From NCBI GenBank assembly GCA_963668545.1, contig OY764868.1, positions 1,736,001-1,800,000 of the forward strand: a DNA stretch of 64,000 bases, read 5' to 3'. Below, in pieces: positions 17,334 to 25,158 of this stretch (position 1 is the stretch's first letter; every line of letters starts with the position of its first letter). This DNA comes from G963662265 sp963668545 (GTDB lineage: Bacteria; Spirochaetota; Spirochaetia; CADAEX01). A model generated the notes under the pieces. That model ran no database searches. It was given only the letters and a program-made list of their open reading frames with translations, and was not told where the DNA came from. The translations under genes and the position numbers were made by a program.

Positions 17334-17362
17334 ATTTTAAGTTTATTGAAATTGGAGGTCAA
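17334..17362 (-). promoter_or_regulatory. Promoter immediately before the large unknown gene (leaderless geometry)
   Basis: On the minus strand: TTGACC (17362-17357), a 17-base spacer and TAAAAT (17339-17334). The ATG begins 6 bases after the -10 box, so transcription should start at or next to the start codon. Confidence 0.6.
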
Positions 17363-17454
17363 GCCTTATTTTTTTCTCTTTTTTTACTGATCTCTGTGTA
17401 TAAAAAAATATTTTTTTGTTGACTTTTTTTAAATCATTGTATAAAAGGAAATAT

Positions 17455-17553
17455 ATGACAATAAATTTCATTAAAAGCAATATTATTTCTGCACTAATCA
17501 GCCTACTCATTATTATTATTCTAATTAATGGGAGAACTATGCAGGAAGGATAA
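17455..17553 (+). CDS. Ile/Leu-rich leader peptide of the leuA-cimA operon
   Basis: A 32-codon ORF starting ATG at 17455 and ending TAA at 17551-17553, with AAAGGAA at 17444-17450 as ribosome-binding site. The peptide contains ALISLLIIIILI; overall 10 Ile and 4 Leu codons, with nine of these in the 11 codons from 17494 to 17526. There is no Val run. It is followed at once by hairpins and a terminator placed before leuA. This is the arrangement of a ribosome-mediated attenuation leader for a branched-chain amino-acid operon, where slow translation at uncharged Ile or Leu tRNA would allow read-through. It is too short for routine gene calling. Promoter placement is uncertain: TATAAA occurs at 17399-17404 and again at 17440-17445. 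Confidence 0.85.
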   Translation: MTINFIKSNIISALISLLIIIILINGRTMQEG

Positions 17554-17605
17554 TGCTGATTATCATAAAAAAGAGGCCGTCCTTCAGCAGGACGGCTTTT
17601 TTTTT
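17540..17605 (+). terminator. Transcription attenuator before leuA (terminator with competing antiterminator)
   Basis: Terminator: GCCGTCCT (17576-17583), loop TCAGC, AGGACGGC (17589-17596), followed by nine T (17597-17605). It ends 18 bases before the leuA ATG. Antiterminator: TGCAGGAAGGA (17540-17550), overlapping the end of the leader ORF, can pair with TCCTTCAGCA (17580-17589), which would break the terminator stem. Between them GATAAT (17549-17554) and ATTATC (17559-17564) form a small hairpin over the leader stop codon. A ribosome completing the leader would cover the antiterminator strand; one stalled in the Ile/Leu run would not. Confidence 0.85.
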
Positions 17606-17623
17606 ACCCTGAGGAGAGAAAAC

Positions 17624-19126
17624 ATGGATCAAATTTATATTTTTGATACAACATTAAGAGACGGTGAACAGTCACCCGGAGCATCAATGTCTATAGAGCA
17701 GAAATATGAGGTAGCTGTCCAGCTTGAAAGACTTGGTGTTGATATTATTGAAGCGGGATTTCCTGTATCTTCCCCTTTTCAGTTCAAGGCGTGTCAGCAG
17801 ATTTCCGAGGAAATTAAAAACAGCACAATCGCTGCTCTTGCAAGAACTGTTGAAAAAGATATTGATGCTGCCGCGGAAGCACTTTCATCTGCTGTATCTT
17901 CAAGAATTCATACTTTTATTGCAACTTCACCGATACACATGAAATACAAGCTCAATAAATCACCTGAAGAAGTCATTGAGATGGCAGTTAAAGGTGTTAC
18001 CTATGCAAGGAATAAGGCCGGGGAAGTCGAGTTCTCACCTGAAGATGCTTCAAGGAGCGAACCTGATTTCCTTTACAGAATTATTGAAAAGGTAATTGAT
18101 GCAGGTGCAACAATTATCAATATACCTGACACTGTCGGTTATGCAGTACCTGGGGAGTTCGGTGAATATATCAGGAATATAATAAACAATGTTCCAAATA
18201 TCGACAAAGCAGTTATTTCAGTCCATTGTCACAATGACCTCGGCCTTGCTGTGGCAAATACCATTGCAGCCATTGAAAACGGCGCAAGACAGGCTGAAGT
18301 AACACTTAACGGTATCGGTGAAAGGGCTGGAAATGCCGCACTTGAAGAACTTATAATGGCCATGAGTGTTAGAAAGGATAAGCTCCCTTATACTACAAAT
18401 ATAAAAACCAATCATATTTACAACTCTTCACGTCTTATTTCAAACATCACAGGTCTCAACATAGCAAGAAACAAGCCTATTGTGGGAGAGAATGCTTTTG
18501 CTCATGAATCGGGAATACACCAGGACGGATACCTTAAAAACAGGGAAACCTATGAAATAATGACACCTGCTTCGATAGGCAGGGACAACAGCGATATCGT
18601 TCTGGGAAGGCACTCAGGCCTTCACGGTTTTAAAAGCAGGGTGTCAGAACTCGGTTTCAAGCTTACTGAAGAGGAGATCCAGAATATCTATAAAAAATTC
18701 CTCTACATTGCAGACAGGAAAAAAGAGGTTTATGATGATGACCTTATAACAATAGTAACAGATGAGCTTGGTATGGAATCATCTGTTTTCAAACTTGACT
18801 ATTTCAACATTATTTCCGGAAACACATCAGTACCGACTGCAACAGTCAGGATAATCAGTGATGACAAGGTCTTTGAAGAGGCTTCAACCGGGGACGGCCC
18901 TGTAGATGCTATTTTCAATGCAATAGAAAGAGCTGTAAATATCAAGGCGACACTTAAAGAGTATAAGGTAAAGGCTGTAACACCTGGCAAACATGCCATG
19001 GGGGAAGTATTTGTTTCCATCGATGTTAACGGCAACAAGCTTAAAGGGAGGGGATCATCAACAGATATCCTTGAAGCCAGTGCACTTGCATATGTAAACG
19101 CACTCAATAAAACCAATTTTCTATAA
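17624..19126 (+). CDS. leuA: 2-isopropylmalate synthase
   Basis: Condenses 2-ketoisovalerate with acetyl-CoA, the first committed step to leucine. From the ATG at 17624 the protein has 500 residues. An in-frame ATG at 17528 would add 32 residues encoded by the attenuator hairpin and T run, so I reject it; GAGGAGAG at 17611-17618 supports 17624. The HMGL-like domain shows DTTLRDGEQSPG, the metal ligands in VHCHNDLGLAVAN and the GNAALEE motif. The C-terminal LeuA allosteric domain (about residues 370-500) indicates leucine feedback. cimA follows by 14 bases. Confidence 0.95.
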   Translation: MDQIYIFDTTLRDGEQSPGASMSIEQKYEVAVQLERLGVDIIEAGFPVSSPFQFKACQQISEEIKNSTIAALARTVEKDIDAAAEALSSAVSSRIHTFIATSPIHMKYKLNKSPEEVIEMAVKGVTYARNKAGEVEFSPEDASRSEPDFLYRIIEKVIDAGATIINIPDTVGYAVPGEFGEYIRNIINNVPNIDKAVISVHCHNDLGLAVANTIAAIENGARQAEVTLNGIGERAGNAALEELIMAMSVRKDKLPYTTNIKTNHIYNSSRLISNITGLNIARNKPIVGENAFAHESGIHQDGYLKNRETYEIMTPASIGRDNSDIVLGRHSGLHGFKSRVSELGFKLTEEEIQNIYKKFLYIADRKKEVYDDDLITIVTDELGMESSVFKLDYFNIISGNTSVPTATVRIISDDKVFEEASTGDGPVDAIFNAIERAVNIKATLKEYKVKAVTPGKHAMGEVFVSIDVNGNKLKGRGSSTDILEASALAYVNALNKTNFL

Positions 19127-19140
19127 AAAAGGAAGAGACA

Positions 19141-20721
19141 ATGAAAAAAATAGACCTATATGATACAACACTAAGGGACGGAATGCAGGGAATAGAAATC
19201 AACTTCACCCTTTCTGATAAAATCAAGATTGCTCACAAACTTGATGATATGAAAATTGATTATATTGAGGGAGGATTTCCTCTTGCCAATAAAAAAGAGG
19301 CTGCTTTCTTTGAACAGGTTAAAAAGGAAAATTTCAGTCACGCAAAAATTGTAGCATTCGGGTCTACAAAAAAACCCCTTATCAGGGCCTCTGAAGACAG
19401 TCACCTTAACGCACTCTTAAACTCTGAAATGGAGCATATAATAATTGTCGGGAAATCATGGAAGGCCCATGTCGATAAAGTTCTTAAAACTACAGAAAGT
19501 GAAAATCTTGATATGATTTTCGAATCAATAAAATATCTCAGGGAAAAAGGCAGACAGGTTTTTTTCGATCTTGAACATTTTTTCGACGGGTACAAGGATG
19601 ACAGCAGCTACTCTCTCAAGGTCCTAGAAACAGCAACTGAAGCAGGTGCAAAGGCTCTTGTTCTGTGTGATACAAACGGCGGAGTACTTCCGTCCGAAGT
19701 TATTTCAATAATGAAAAGTCTTCCTGTTGAAAAACTTGCACCGCTGGGGGTTCATTACCACAATGACTGCGGAACTGCTGTCGCAAACTCTCTGCTTTCT
19801 CTTGACTACGGAGCGGTGCATATACAGGGTACTGTTAACGGATGGGGTGAAAGATGCGGCAATGCAAATCTGTGTTCCATAGCTCCTACAATTTCCCTTA
19901 AATCAGATTACTCTGCAAACATTGATTCTGAAATAGAAAACATAACATCTCTTTCCAGGTATGTTTATGAAATGGCAAACATCATTCCGGAAAAAAGGCA
20001 GCCCTATGTCGGGGAGGCAGCTTTCAGCCACAAGGCAGGCCAGCATGCTGATGTAATAGAAAAAGCATCTGAACTTATGGAGCATATTGACAGCAGCATG
20101 GTTGGAAATTCCAGGCAGATCCTTCTTTCAGAGCTTTCGGGAAAATCAACCATTGTAAACAAGCTTAAAAAATACGGGGATTTTGACAAAAACAGCCCGG
20201 AAGTCAGGAAGCTTATAAAGGTCCTCAAGGAAAAAGAGGAATTCGGTTATGAATATGAAGCAGCTGAAGCTTCATTTGATATACTCATAAGAAAGATAAT
20301 GGGAATGTATAAACCGATTATAAATCTCAACAACTATCATCTTGAATCTTTCAAGACAGGATCCACCATGAGCAAGACTGTAGGAAGGATTTTCATGGAA
20401 TCTGAAAACATGAACATGATGGGAGCAGCTGTAGGTGTTGGTCCTGTAGATACACTTGACAAGTCACTCAGGGATGCTCTTGTTCCCCACCACCCTTTTC
20501 TTAAAAAAATCAGCCTCATTGACTACAAGGTGAGGATTCTTGATCCCCAGTCCGCCTCAGCTGCCAAGGTAAGGGTATTTGTGACAACAACAGATCACGA
20601 AAGGGAATGGGATACTGTCGGCGTTTCTGAAAATATTATCGAAGCATCATGGGAAGCTCTCATAGACAGTTTTGATTTCTACTATAACAACTTCAACGGT
20701 ATAAATGAAAACAGTTTCTGA
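19141..20721 (+). CDS. cimA: (R)-citramalate synthase
   Basis: Condenses pyruvate with acetyl-CoA to citramalate, giving 2-ketobutyrate for isoleucine without threonine deaminase. The 526-residue protein is homologous to LeuA but of the CimA type: DTTLRDGMQGIEINFTLSDK at the start, YIEGGFPLANKKE, then GVHYHNDCGTAVANSL and GWGERCGNANL. The C-terminal regulatory domain is present. The threonine-independent isoleucine route is known from Leptospira and Geobacter. Pairing with leuA behind one Ile/Leu leader suggests joint control of both products. The ribosome-binding site is AAAGGAAGAG. Confidence 0.93.
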   Translation: MKKIDLYDTTLRDGMQGIEINFTLSDKIKIAHKLDDMKIDYIEGGFPLANKKEAAFFEQVKKENFSHAKIVAFGSTKKPLIRASEDSHLNALLNSEMEHIIIVGKSWKAHVDKVLKTTESENLDMIFESIKYLREKGRQVFFDLEHFFDGYKDDSSYSLKVLETATEAGAKALVLCDTNGGVLPSEVISIMKSLPVEKLAPLGVHYHNDCGTAVANSLLSLDYGAVHIQGTVNGWGERCGNANLCSIAPTISLKSDYSANIDSEIENITSLSRYVYEMANIIPEKRQPYVGEAAFSHKAGQHADVIEKASELMEHIDSSMVGNSRQILLSELSGKSTIVNKLKKYGDFDKNSPEVRKLIKVLKEKEEFGYEYEAAEASFDILIRKIMGMYKPIINLNNYHLESFKTGSTMSKTVGRIFMESENMNMMGAAVGVGPVDTLDKSLRDALVPHHPFLKKISLIDYKVRILDPQSASAAKVRVFVTTTDHEREWDTVGVSENIIEASWEALIDSFDFYYNNFNGINENSF

Positions 20722-20739
20722 TAACGAATAAAATTCAAA

Positions 20740-20778
20740 AGTCCTGTCAGTTCCGGTAAGGAGGCAGGACTGATTTTA
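20740..20778 (+). terminator. Probable terminator of leuA-cimA
   Basis: AGTCCTG (20740-20746) pairs with CAGGACT (20765-20771) around an 18-base loop, followed by GATTTTAT. The stem is short and the loop large, so strength is uncertain. Confidence 0.5.
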
Positions 20779-20805
20779 TATTTAAAACATTGTTCAGGCT
20801 TTTTG

Positions 20806-20841
20806 AATAAAAAAAACCGCTCAGCATAAAACTGAACGGTT
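20806..20841 (-). terminator. Rho-independent terminator after tRNA-Gln(CUG)
   Basis: On the minus strand AACCGTTCAG and CTGAGCGGTT form a 10-bp stem with one G-T pair, followed by an eight-T run. It begins 4 bases after the tRNA. Confidence 0.85.
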
Positions 20842-20845
20842 TATA

Positions 20846-20917
20846 CAGCCCGAGAAGGACTCGAACCCTCAAAACGAGAACCAGAATCTCGCGTGTTGCC
20901 AATTACACCATCGGGCT
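20846..20917 (-). tRNA. tRNA-Gln (anticodon CUG)
   Basis: 72-base cloverleaf: acceptor AGCCCGA/TCGGGCT with discriminator G, anticodon stem CGAGA/TCTCG around TTCTGGT (anticodon CTG), T arm GAGGG-TTCGAGT-CCTTC. No encoded CCA. Together with the UUG tRNA at 6432-6503, both glutamine isoacceptors lie in this window. Confidence 0.97.
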
Positions 20918-20936
20918 ATAGACTTAAAATGAAATG

Positions 20937-20966
20937 ATTAAAAATCAGTTCATTTTAAGGAACTGA
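20937..20966 (-). terminator. Possible terminator after apt
   Basis: On the minus strand TCAGTTC pairs with GAACTGA around CTTAAAAT, then TTTTTAAT. It sits between apt and tRNA-Gln, so the tRNA either has its own promoter or depends on read-through; I could not identify a clear tRNA promoter. Confidence 0.5.
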
Positions 20967-21067
20967 ATCAGAAGTCAGAAGACTGTCCGTTCTGTTCGGA
21001 AATAAAAATACAAAAATATCATATTTATGTCAATAGATATGAAAAAACTAGTTCAACAATTTGGAAG

Positions 21068-21601
21068 CTATTCATGGTCATAGTTTATAACTGTTTTTAC
21101 AGAATATCCTGACAGTATTTTCTCATAATTAAGAAAAGGAAGACCAACCAGTGCAAATATTTCATCTATATTTCCACCGTTTTCCTTTATCAAATCACAG
21201 GCAGCTTTAAGGGTTCCCCCTGTGGCAATCAGATCGTCTATGACCAGAAACACATCATCTTTATCAATATCACATTTCTGTATTTCCACAGTGTCTTCAC
21301 CGTATTCAAGTGAATAGCTCTTCCTGTAAGTTTCTCCCGGAAGTTTCCCCGCTTTTCTGATAAGCACAAGGGGAAGATTAAGACGGTCTGCCAGAGGGGA
21401 TGCAAAGACAAAACCCCTTGCCTCAACTGCAGCTATCTTGTTTACAGATCTGTTTTTATATCTTTTTTCCATGATATCCAGACAGTAATTGAAAGCTTCA
21501 GGATTGGAGAGAACACTTGTTATATCATAAAATAATATACCCTCTTTCGGGAAATCCCTTACTTTTCTTATAGCTCCGTCTATATCAAAACCATTATCCA
21601 T
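21068..21601 (-). CDS. apt: Adenine phosphoribosyltransferase
   Basis: Purine salvage: adenine plus PRPP to AMP. The PRPP-binding loop is VFLVIDDLIATGGTLKAA and the EARGFVFASPLA segment is the Apt signature; LIRKAGKLPGET follows. An ATG at 21622 is in frame, but the ATG at 21601 has GGGGG just upstream and a normal Apt N-terminus, giving 177 residues. Treponemes depend heavily on purine salvage, so its presence is expected. It is separated from the next gene on the same strand by a hairpin at 21685-21717. Confidence 0.95.
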   Translation of the reverse strand: MDNGFDIDGAIRKVRDFPKEGILFYDITSVLSNPEAFNYCLDIMEKRYKNRSVNKIAAVEARGFVFASPLADRLNLPLVLIRKAGKLPGETYRKSYSLEYGEDTVEIQKCDIDKDDVFLVIDDLIATGGTLKAACDLIKENGGNIDEIFALVGLPFLNYEKILSGYSVKTVINYDHE

Positions 21602-21684
21602 ATTACCCCCGATATCAATCATAATTATTTAAAAATGATATATAATTAAATATACCATGATGTGACTTATTATAAAAAACTTTT

Positions 21685-21717
21685 ACAGGTATTCTCACTG
21701 AATTCTGATTTACCTGT
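21685..21717 (-). terminator. Possible terminator after the HAD phosphatase gene
   Basis: On the minus strand ACAGGTA pairs with TACCTGT around a 19-base loop, overlapping the stop codon, followed by AAAAGTTTTTTAT. Moderate support only. Confidence 0.4.
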
Positions 21718-22561
21718 CCTTCATCCACCTCTCGACAGCTTCAGAAAAGCCGCAGCAGTTGTTTGATGAAACTACCCTGAAGATTTTTTTGAAATTATCC
21801 GGAGCATTTTCAACAACAAAGCTGTTCCCTCCTCCCCAGTTAAGCATATCTATATCATTGTAATCATTCCCTATTACCATAACATTTTCCCTGCTTATTT
21901 TTTTTCTTTCACAGATATCCTCGGCAGCTTTTGCCTTTGATACATCATGGTTGAAAATTTCAACCCACAGGGATCTGTTGTCGATTGGAGAGGTTGCCCG
22001 TATAACCTTGAGTCCCGGTAGTTTATCCTTGAGAAGGCTGTACATTTCAGCAGCTTCGTCAGAAGAGCTTACCGGTATAATAACAACAAACTGGGTTGCA
22101 TCTTTCAAGCCGAGTATCTTTTCACCCCCCCCATTCAGGCAGTAGCTGCTGTATATTCTGCACCTTTCATCAAAGTCCCTGTTAAGTGATCCGCTCTGTT
22201 TCATCGGGTAAAAATAATGGTTATCAGGTATTTTTTTGTGGAGCATGAAATCATAACCGGTCTTTTCAAGAATTGTATATACAGTTTTTATAAGATCCGA
22301 AGATATTGATATATTCTTTATTATTTCCTTTGTTTTCCAATTGATTATTCCGGCACCGGAGGAAAAAATAAGGTAATCTATCGGAAAATCATCTTCCAGT
22401 ACCTTATATGCGGAATAAGGGGAACGACCTGTTGCAATAACCCGTTCTATGCCCATTTCACCAAGTTTCAGAAGTGTTTCATAGTCTTTTCTGTGGACCT
22501 TTTTTCTGTCATTGAAAAGCGTACCGTCAAAATCGGTAACAACCATTTTAAAAAGTTTCAT
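21710..22561 (-). CDS. HAD-superfamily (Cof-type) sugar/coenzyme phosphatase
   Basis: Cytosolic phosphatase of the Cof/YidA type; the substrate cannot be read from the sequence. HAD motif I is DFDGTLF near the N-terminus, motif II ATGRS, and motif IV VIGNDYNDIDML in the C-terminal part. The C2-type cap lies between. About 283 residues, normal. An in-frame TTG two codons earlier (22567) is possible. It overlaps the 3' end of the pyridoxal-kinase-like gene, so a role in vitamin B6 phosphate turnover is conceivable but unproved. Confidence 0.85.
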   Translation of the reverse strand: MKLFKMVVTDFDGTLFNDRKKVHRKDYETLLKLGEMGIERVIATGRSPYSAYKVLEDDFPIDYLIFSSGAGIINWKTKEIIKNISISSDLIKTVYTILEKTGYDFMLHKKIPDNHYFYPMKQSGSLNRDFDERCRIYSSYCLNGGGEKILGLKDATQFVVIIPVSSSDEAAEMYSLLKDKLPGLKVIRATSPIDNRSLWVEIFNHDVSKAKAAEDICERKKISRENVMVIGNDYNDIDMLNWGGGNSFVVENAPDNFKKIFRVVSSNNCCGFSEAVERWMKDR

Positions 22562-23411
22562 ATTCAAGCACTTTCAGCTGTTTGGGCAATTCAGAAATTA
22601 CCCTTTCAAACATAACCCCGTTTCTGTTAGGTATATTGTATCCATAGCTGGTTTTTATGGCAAGTGAAAGAAAACTTACAGCCTTGTTCATTGCAGCAGG
22701 AAGACTGTCTCCGTTAAGAACTGACCCTGTCAGAACACTGGTGAAAATATCACCAGTCCCGGGATAATAGGCATCTATGAAAAGATGTTCGACCTTCCAG
22801 AAACTCTCTGTATTTTTTTCATAGGCAATAACAGACATTTTATTTTCCATTTCAGGAACGCTGGTGACAACAACCTTTTCAGGCCCCATCCCGGCCAGTT
22901 TTCTCAAAAGGTCCTTTCTCTGCACTGCTGTATCAAGTTTTATTTCCTCTCCTGTAAGCATTGCTGCTTCAGTAATATTCGGGGTTATAATATCAGCTTT
23001 TGAAACAAGTGATTTCATGCCGCCTATTATTTCATCATCAATAGTGTCATAGGACATTCCGTTGTCACCCATTACCGGATCAACCACTATTATCTGTTTT
23101 TCCTGTTTGAAAAAACTTATAAAATCCTCAATTATGGATATCTGCCTTCCGGATCCCAGAAACCCTGTATAAACAGCATCAAACCTTATATCCAGCTTTT
23201 TCCAGTGGGAAATTATCTTTTCCATATTATCAGTGCAGTCTTCAAAGGAATAATCCGTAAACCCGCTTGTCTGCGTGGACAGTATTGATGTGGGAACAGG
23301 ACATACCTGGATCCCCATTGCAGACAGTATAGGTATTGCAACTGTGAGAGATGCCCTGCCGTAGCCTGAAAGATCATGAAATGCTGCGACTTCCATAACT
23401 GGTTTGTTCAT
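22548..23411 (-). CDS. Pyridoxal/pyridoxamine kinase (PdxY-like)
   Basis: Ribokinase-fold kinase that phosphorylates B6 vitamers to supply PLP. The 287-residue protein starts with VAAFHDLSGYGRASLTVAIP and has the conserved VPTSILSTQTSGF, VVDPVMGDNG, ITPNITEA and the catalytic-base region YPGTGDIFTSVL. PLP is needed by the aminotransferase and cysteine-desulfurase-like enzyme in this window. The 14-base overlap with the HAD gene (from its ATG) suggests one transcript. PdxY or PdxK assignment cannot be separated by eye. Confidence 0.88.
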   Translation of the reverse strand: MNKPVMEVAAFHDLSGYGRASLTVAIPILSAMGIQVCPVPTSILSTQTSGFTDYSFEDCTDNMEKIISHWKKLDIRFDAVYTGFLGSGRQISIIEDFISFFKQEKQIIVVDPVMGDNGMSYDTIDDEIIGGMKSLVSKADIITPNITEAAMLTGEEIKLDTAVQRKDLLRKLAGMGPEKVVVTSVPEMENKMSVIAYEKNTESFWKVEHLFIDAYYPGTGDIFTSVLTGSVLNGDSLPAAMNKAVSFLSLAIKTSYGYNIPNRNGVMFERVISELPKQLKVLEYETF

Positions 23412-23462
23412 AAGTTTTCCCCGATTCTATTTGTATTTTTTCAATACCATAGCCTGACTGCC

Positions 23463-24824
23463 TCAGTTTTTAAGTGCATTTACAGGAGCAGGTATCCTTC
23501 CCCTTCTTCTTATAAATATGCTGCTTGATGCCTTATGGATCGGCATTACAGGAGCCCTTCCGAGAAGACCTCCGAACTCGACCATATCCCCTTCTTTCTT
23601 CCCTGGAACAGGTATTACCCTTACAGCAGTTGTTTTCTGGTTTATTACACCTATTGCAGCTTCATCTGCAATTATGGCGGAAAGGGTTTCAGGTGTTGTA
23701 TCTCCCGGAACTGCAAACATATCCAGACCAACTGAACAAACGCATGTCATGGCTTCAAGTTTGTCAAGTGTGAGAACACCTCTGTTGACTGCATCAATCA
23801 TTCCCCTGTCTTCACTTACCGGTATAAATGAACCGCTCAGTCCCCCGACATAGGATGAAGCCATTGAACCACCTTTCTTGACAGCATCATTAAGGAGGGC
23901 AAGTGCCGCAGTTGTTCCGTGCGTTCCGCATGTTTCAAGCCCCATCTCCTCAAGTATATGGGCGACACTGTCACCCCTTGCAGGTGTCGGAGCCAGTGAA
24001 AGATCAACAATACCGAAACTGATGCCGAGCCGCCGGGAAGCTTCCCTTGCCACAAGTTCCCCGACACGGGTAATTTTAAATGCAGCCTTTTTGATTGCTT
24101 CTGAAACATGACCGAAATCCGCATCAGGTCCTATCTTCCTTATTGCATTCTGGACAACCCCTGGTCCGCTCACCCCCACATTTATTGCAGCTTCACTTTC
24201 CCCTACACCGTGAAATGCGCCCGCCATGAAAGGGTTGTCTTCCGGTACATTTGCAAAAACAACAAGTTTTGCGCATCCTATTGCTTCCCTGTCAGCTGTT
24301 AGTTCTGCAGTTTTCTTTATGATATGCCCCATTTCTGCAACAGCTTCCATGTTTATTCCGGCACGGGTAGTGGCAATGTTCACGGATGAACAGACCTTTT
24401 CAGTCTCTGAAAGAGCCTGCGGGATTGAAGACAGAAGAATCCTGTCCCCCCTGGTAAATCCCTTGTGGACAAGGGCGGAAAATCCCCCTATAAAGTTCAC
24501 CCCGCAGGTATCAGCTGCCCTGTCAAGTGTTTTTGCATATTCAGTGTAATCTGTATCGTCAGAAGCACCTGCAATAATCGAAACAGGAGTGACTGAGATT
24601 CTTTTGTTTATAATAGGAATACCGTATTCCCTTTCTATCTGTTCCCCGGTTTTTACAAGCTTCTCTGCAATCCTGGTAATCTTGTCATAAATTTTTCCGC
24701 GTGATTTTTCCCCGCAGCTGTCTGCGCAGTCAAGAAGGGAAATCCCTGCTGTAATAGTTCTGATATCAAGGTTTTCCTCATTTATCATCCTTATTGTTTC
24801 TATAATTTCAGATGTTTTAAGCAT
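23463..24824 (-). CDS. UPF0210 / DUF711 (PFL-like) protein
   Basis: Conserved protein with a fold related to pyruvate formate-lyase, function unknown. The 453-residue sequence carries the family hallmarks: ITAGISLLDCADS, FIGGFSALVHKGFTRGD, INVGVSGPGVV, SLAPTPARGDSVAHILEEMG and GTHGTTAALALLNDAVKKGG. The glycyl-radical motif of true PFL is not seen, as usual for this family. The ACT-domain gene lies 46 bases upstream on the same strand; this pairing is conserved in many anaerobes and implies a shared, amino-acid-sensing role. Confidence 0.92.
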   Translation of the reverse strand: MLKTSEIIETIRMINEENLDIRTITAGISLLDCADSCGEKSRGKIYDKITRIAEKLVKTGEQIEREYGIPIINKRISVTPVSIIAGASDDTDYTEYAKTLDRAADTCGVNFIGGFSALVHKGFTRGDRILLSSIPQALSETEKVCSSVNIATTRAGINMEAVAEMGHIIKKTAELTADREAIGCAKLVVFANVPEDNPFMAGAFHGVGESEAAINVGVSGPGVVQNAIRKIGPDADFGHVSEAIKKAAFKITRVGELVAREASRRLGISFGIVDLSLAPTPARGDSVAHILEEMGLETCGTHGTTAALALLNDAVKKGGSMASSYVGGLSGSFIPVSEDRGMIDAVNRGVLTLDKLEAMTCVCSVGLDMFAVPGDTTPETLSAIIADEAAIGVINQKTTAVRVIPVPGKKEGDMVEFGGLLGRAPVMPIHKASSSIFIRRRGRIPAPVNALKN

Positions 24825-24870
24825 TAAATATTTCCTTGCTGTCTTCTATATTATTTTCTTTTTATAAATA

Positions 24871-25158
24871 TCAAATACGGTGCATTGAATGGAAAATATC
24901 TTCATGCTGCATCCGCACCTGAACATTCAGATCTTTTCCCCTTTCCTCAAGAGCCACAACAACATCATGAAAACTTATTTCAGATTTTTCAAAATCAACA
25001 AGCATTATCATTGTAAAGAGATCCTGCATTGTTGTCTGTGTAATATCAAGAATATTTATATTCAATTCTGCAAGTTTTGCTGTAACACCAGCTATGATAC
25101 CTGTCTTATCAGCTCCCAGAACTGTTATTATCGCCCTGTGTGATTTGTTTTCTACCAT
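24871..25158 (-). CDS. ACT domain protein (UPF0237)
   Basis: A single ACT domain of 95 residues; ACT domains bind small ligands, commonly amino acids. Sequence features: RAIITVLGADKTGIIAGVTAKLAELNINILDI, then QDLFTMIMLVDF. No attached enzyme domain. It is paired with the UPF0210 gene downstream and overlaps pyrF upstream by 7 bases. The ligand is unknown. Confidence 0.92.
   Translation of the reverse strand: MVENKSHRAIITVLGADKTGIIAGVTAKLAELNINILDITQTTMQDLFTMIMLVDFEKSEISFHDVVVALEERGKDLNVQVRMQHEDIFHSMHRI

Noticed and set aside
17419..17445. TTGACT-TATAAA as the certain promoter of the leuA leader
   Set aside because: The spacer is only 15 bases and the -10 box overlaps the leader's ribosome-binding site; it remains one of two options.
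17528..17623. Extended leuA start (ATG at 17528)
   Set aside because: The added 32 residues would be encoded by the leader end, the hairpins and the T run of the attenuator; GAGGAGAG supports the ATG at 17624.
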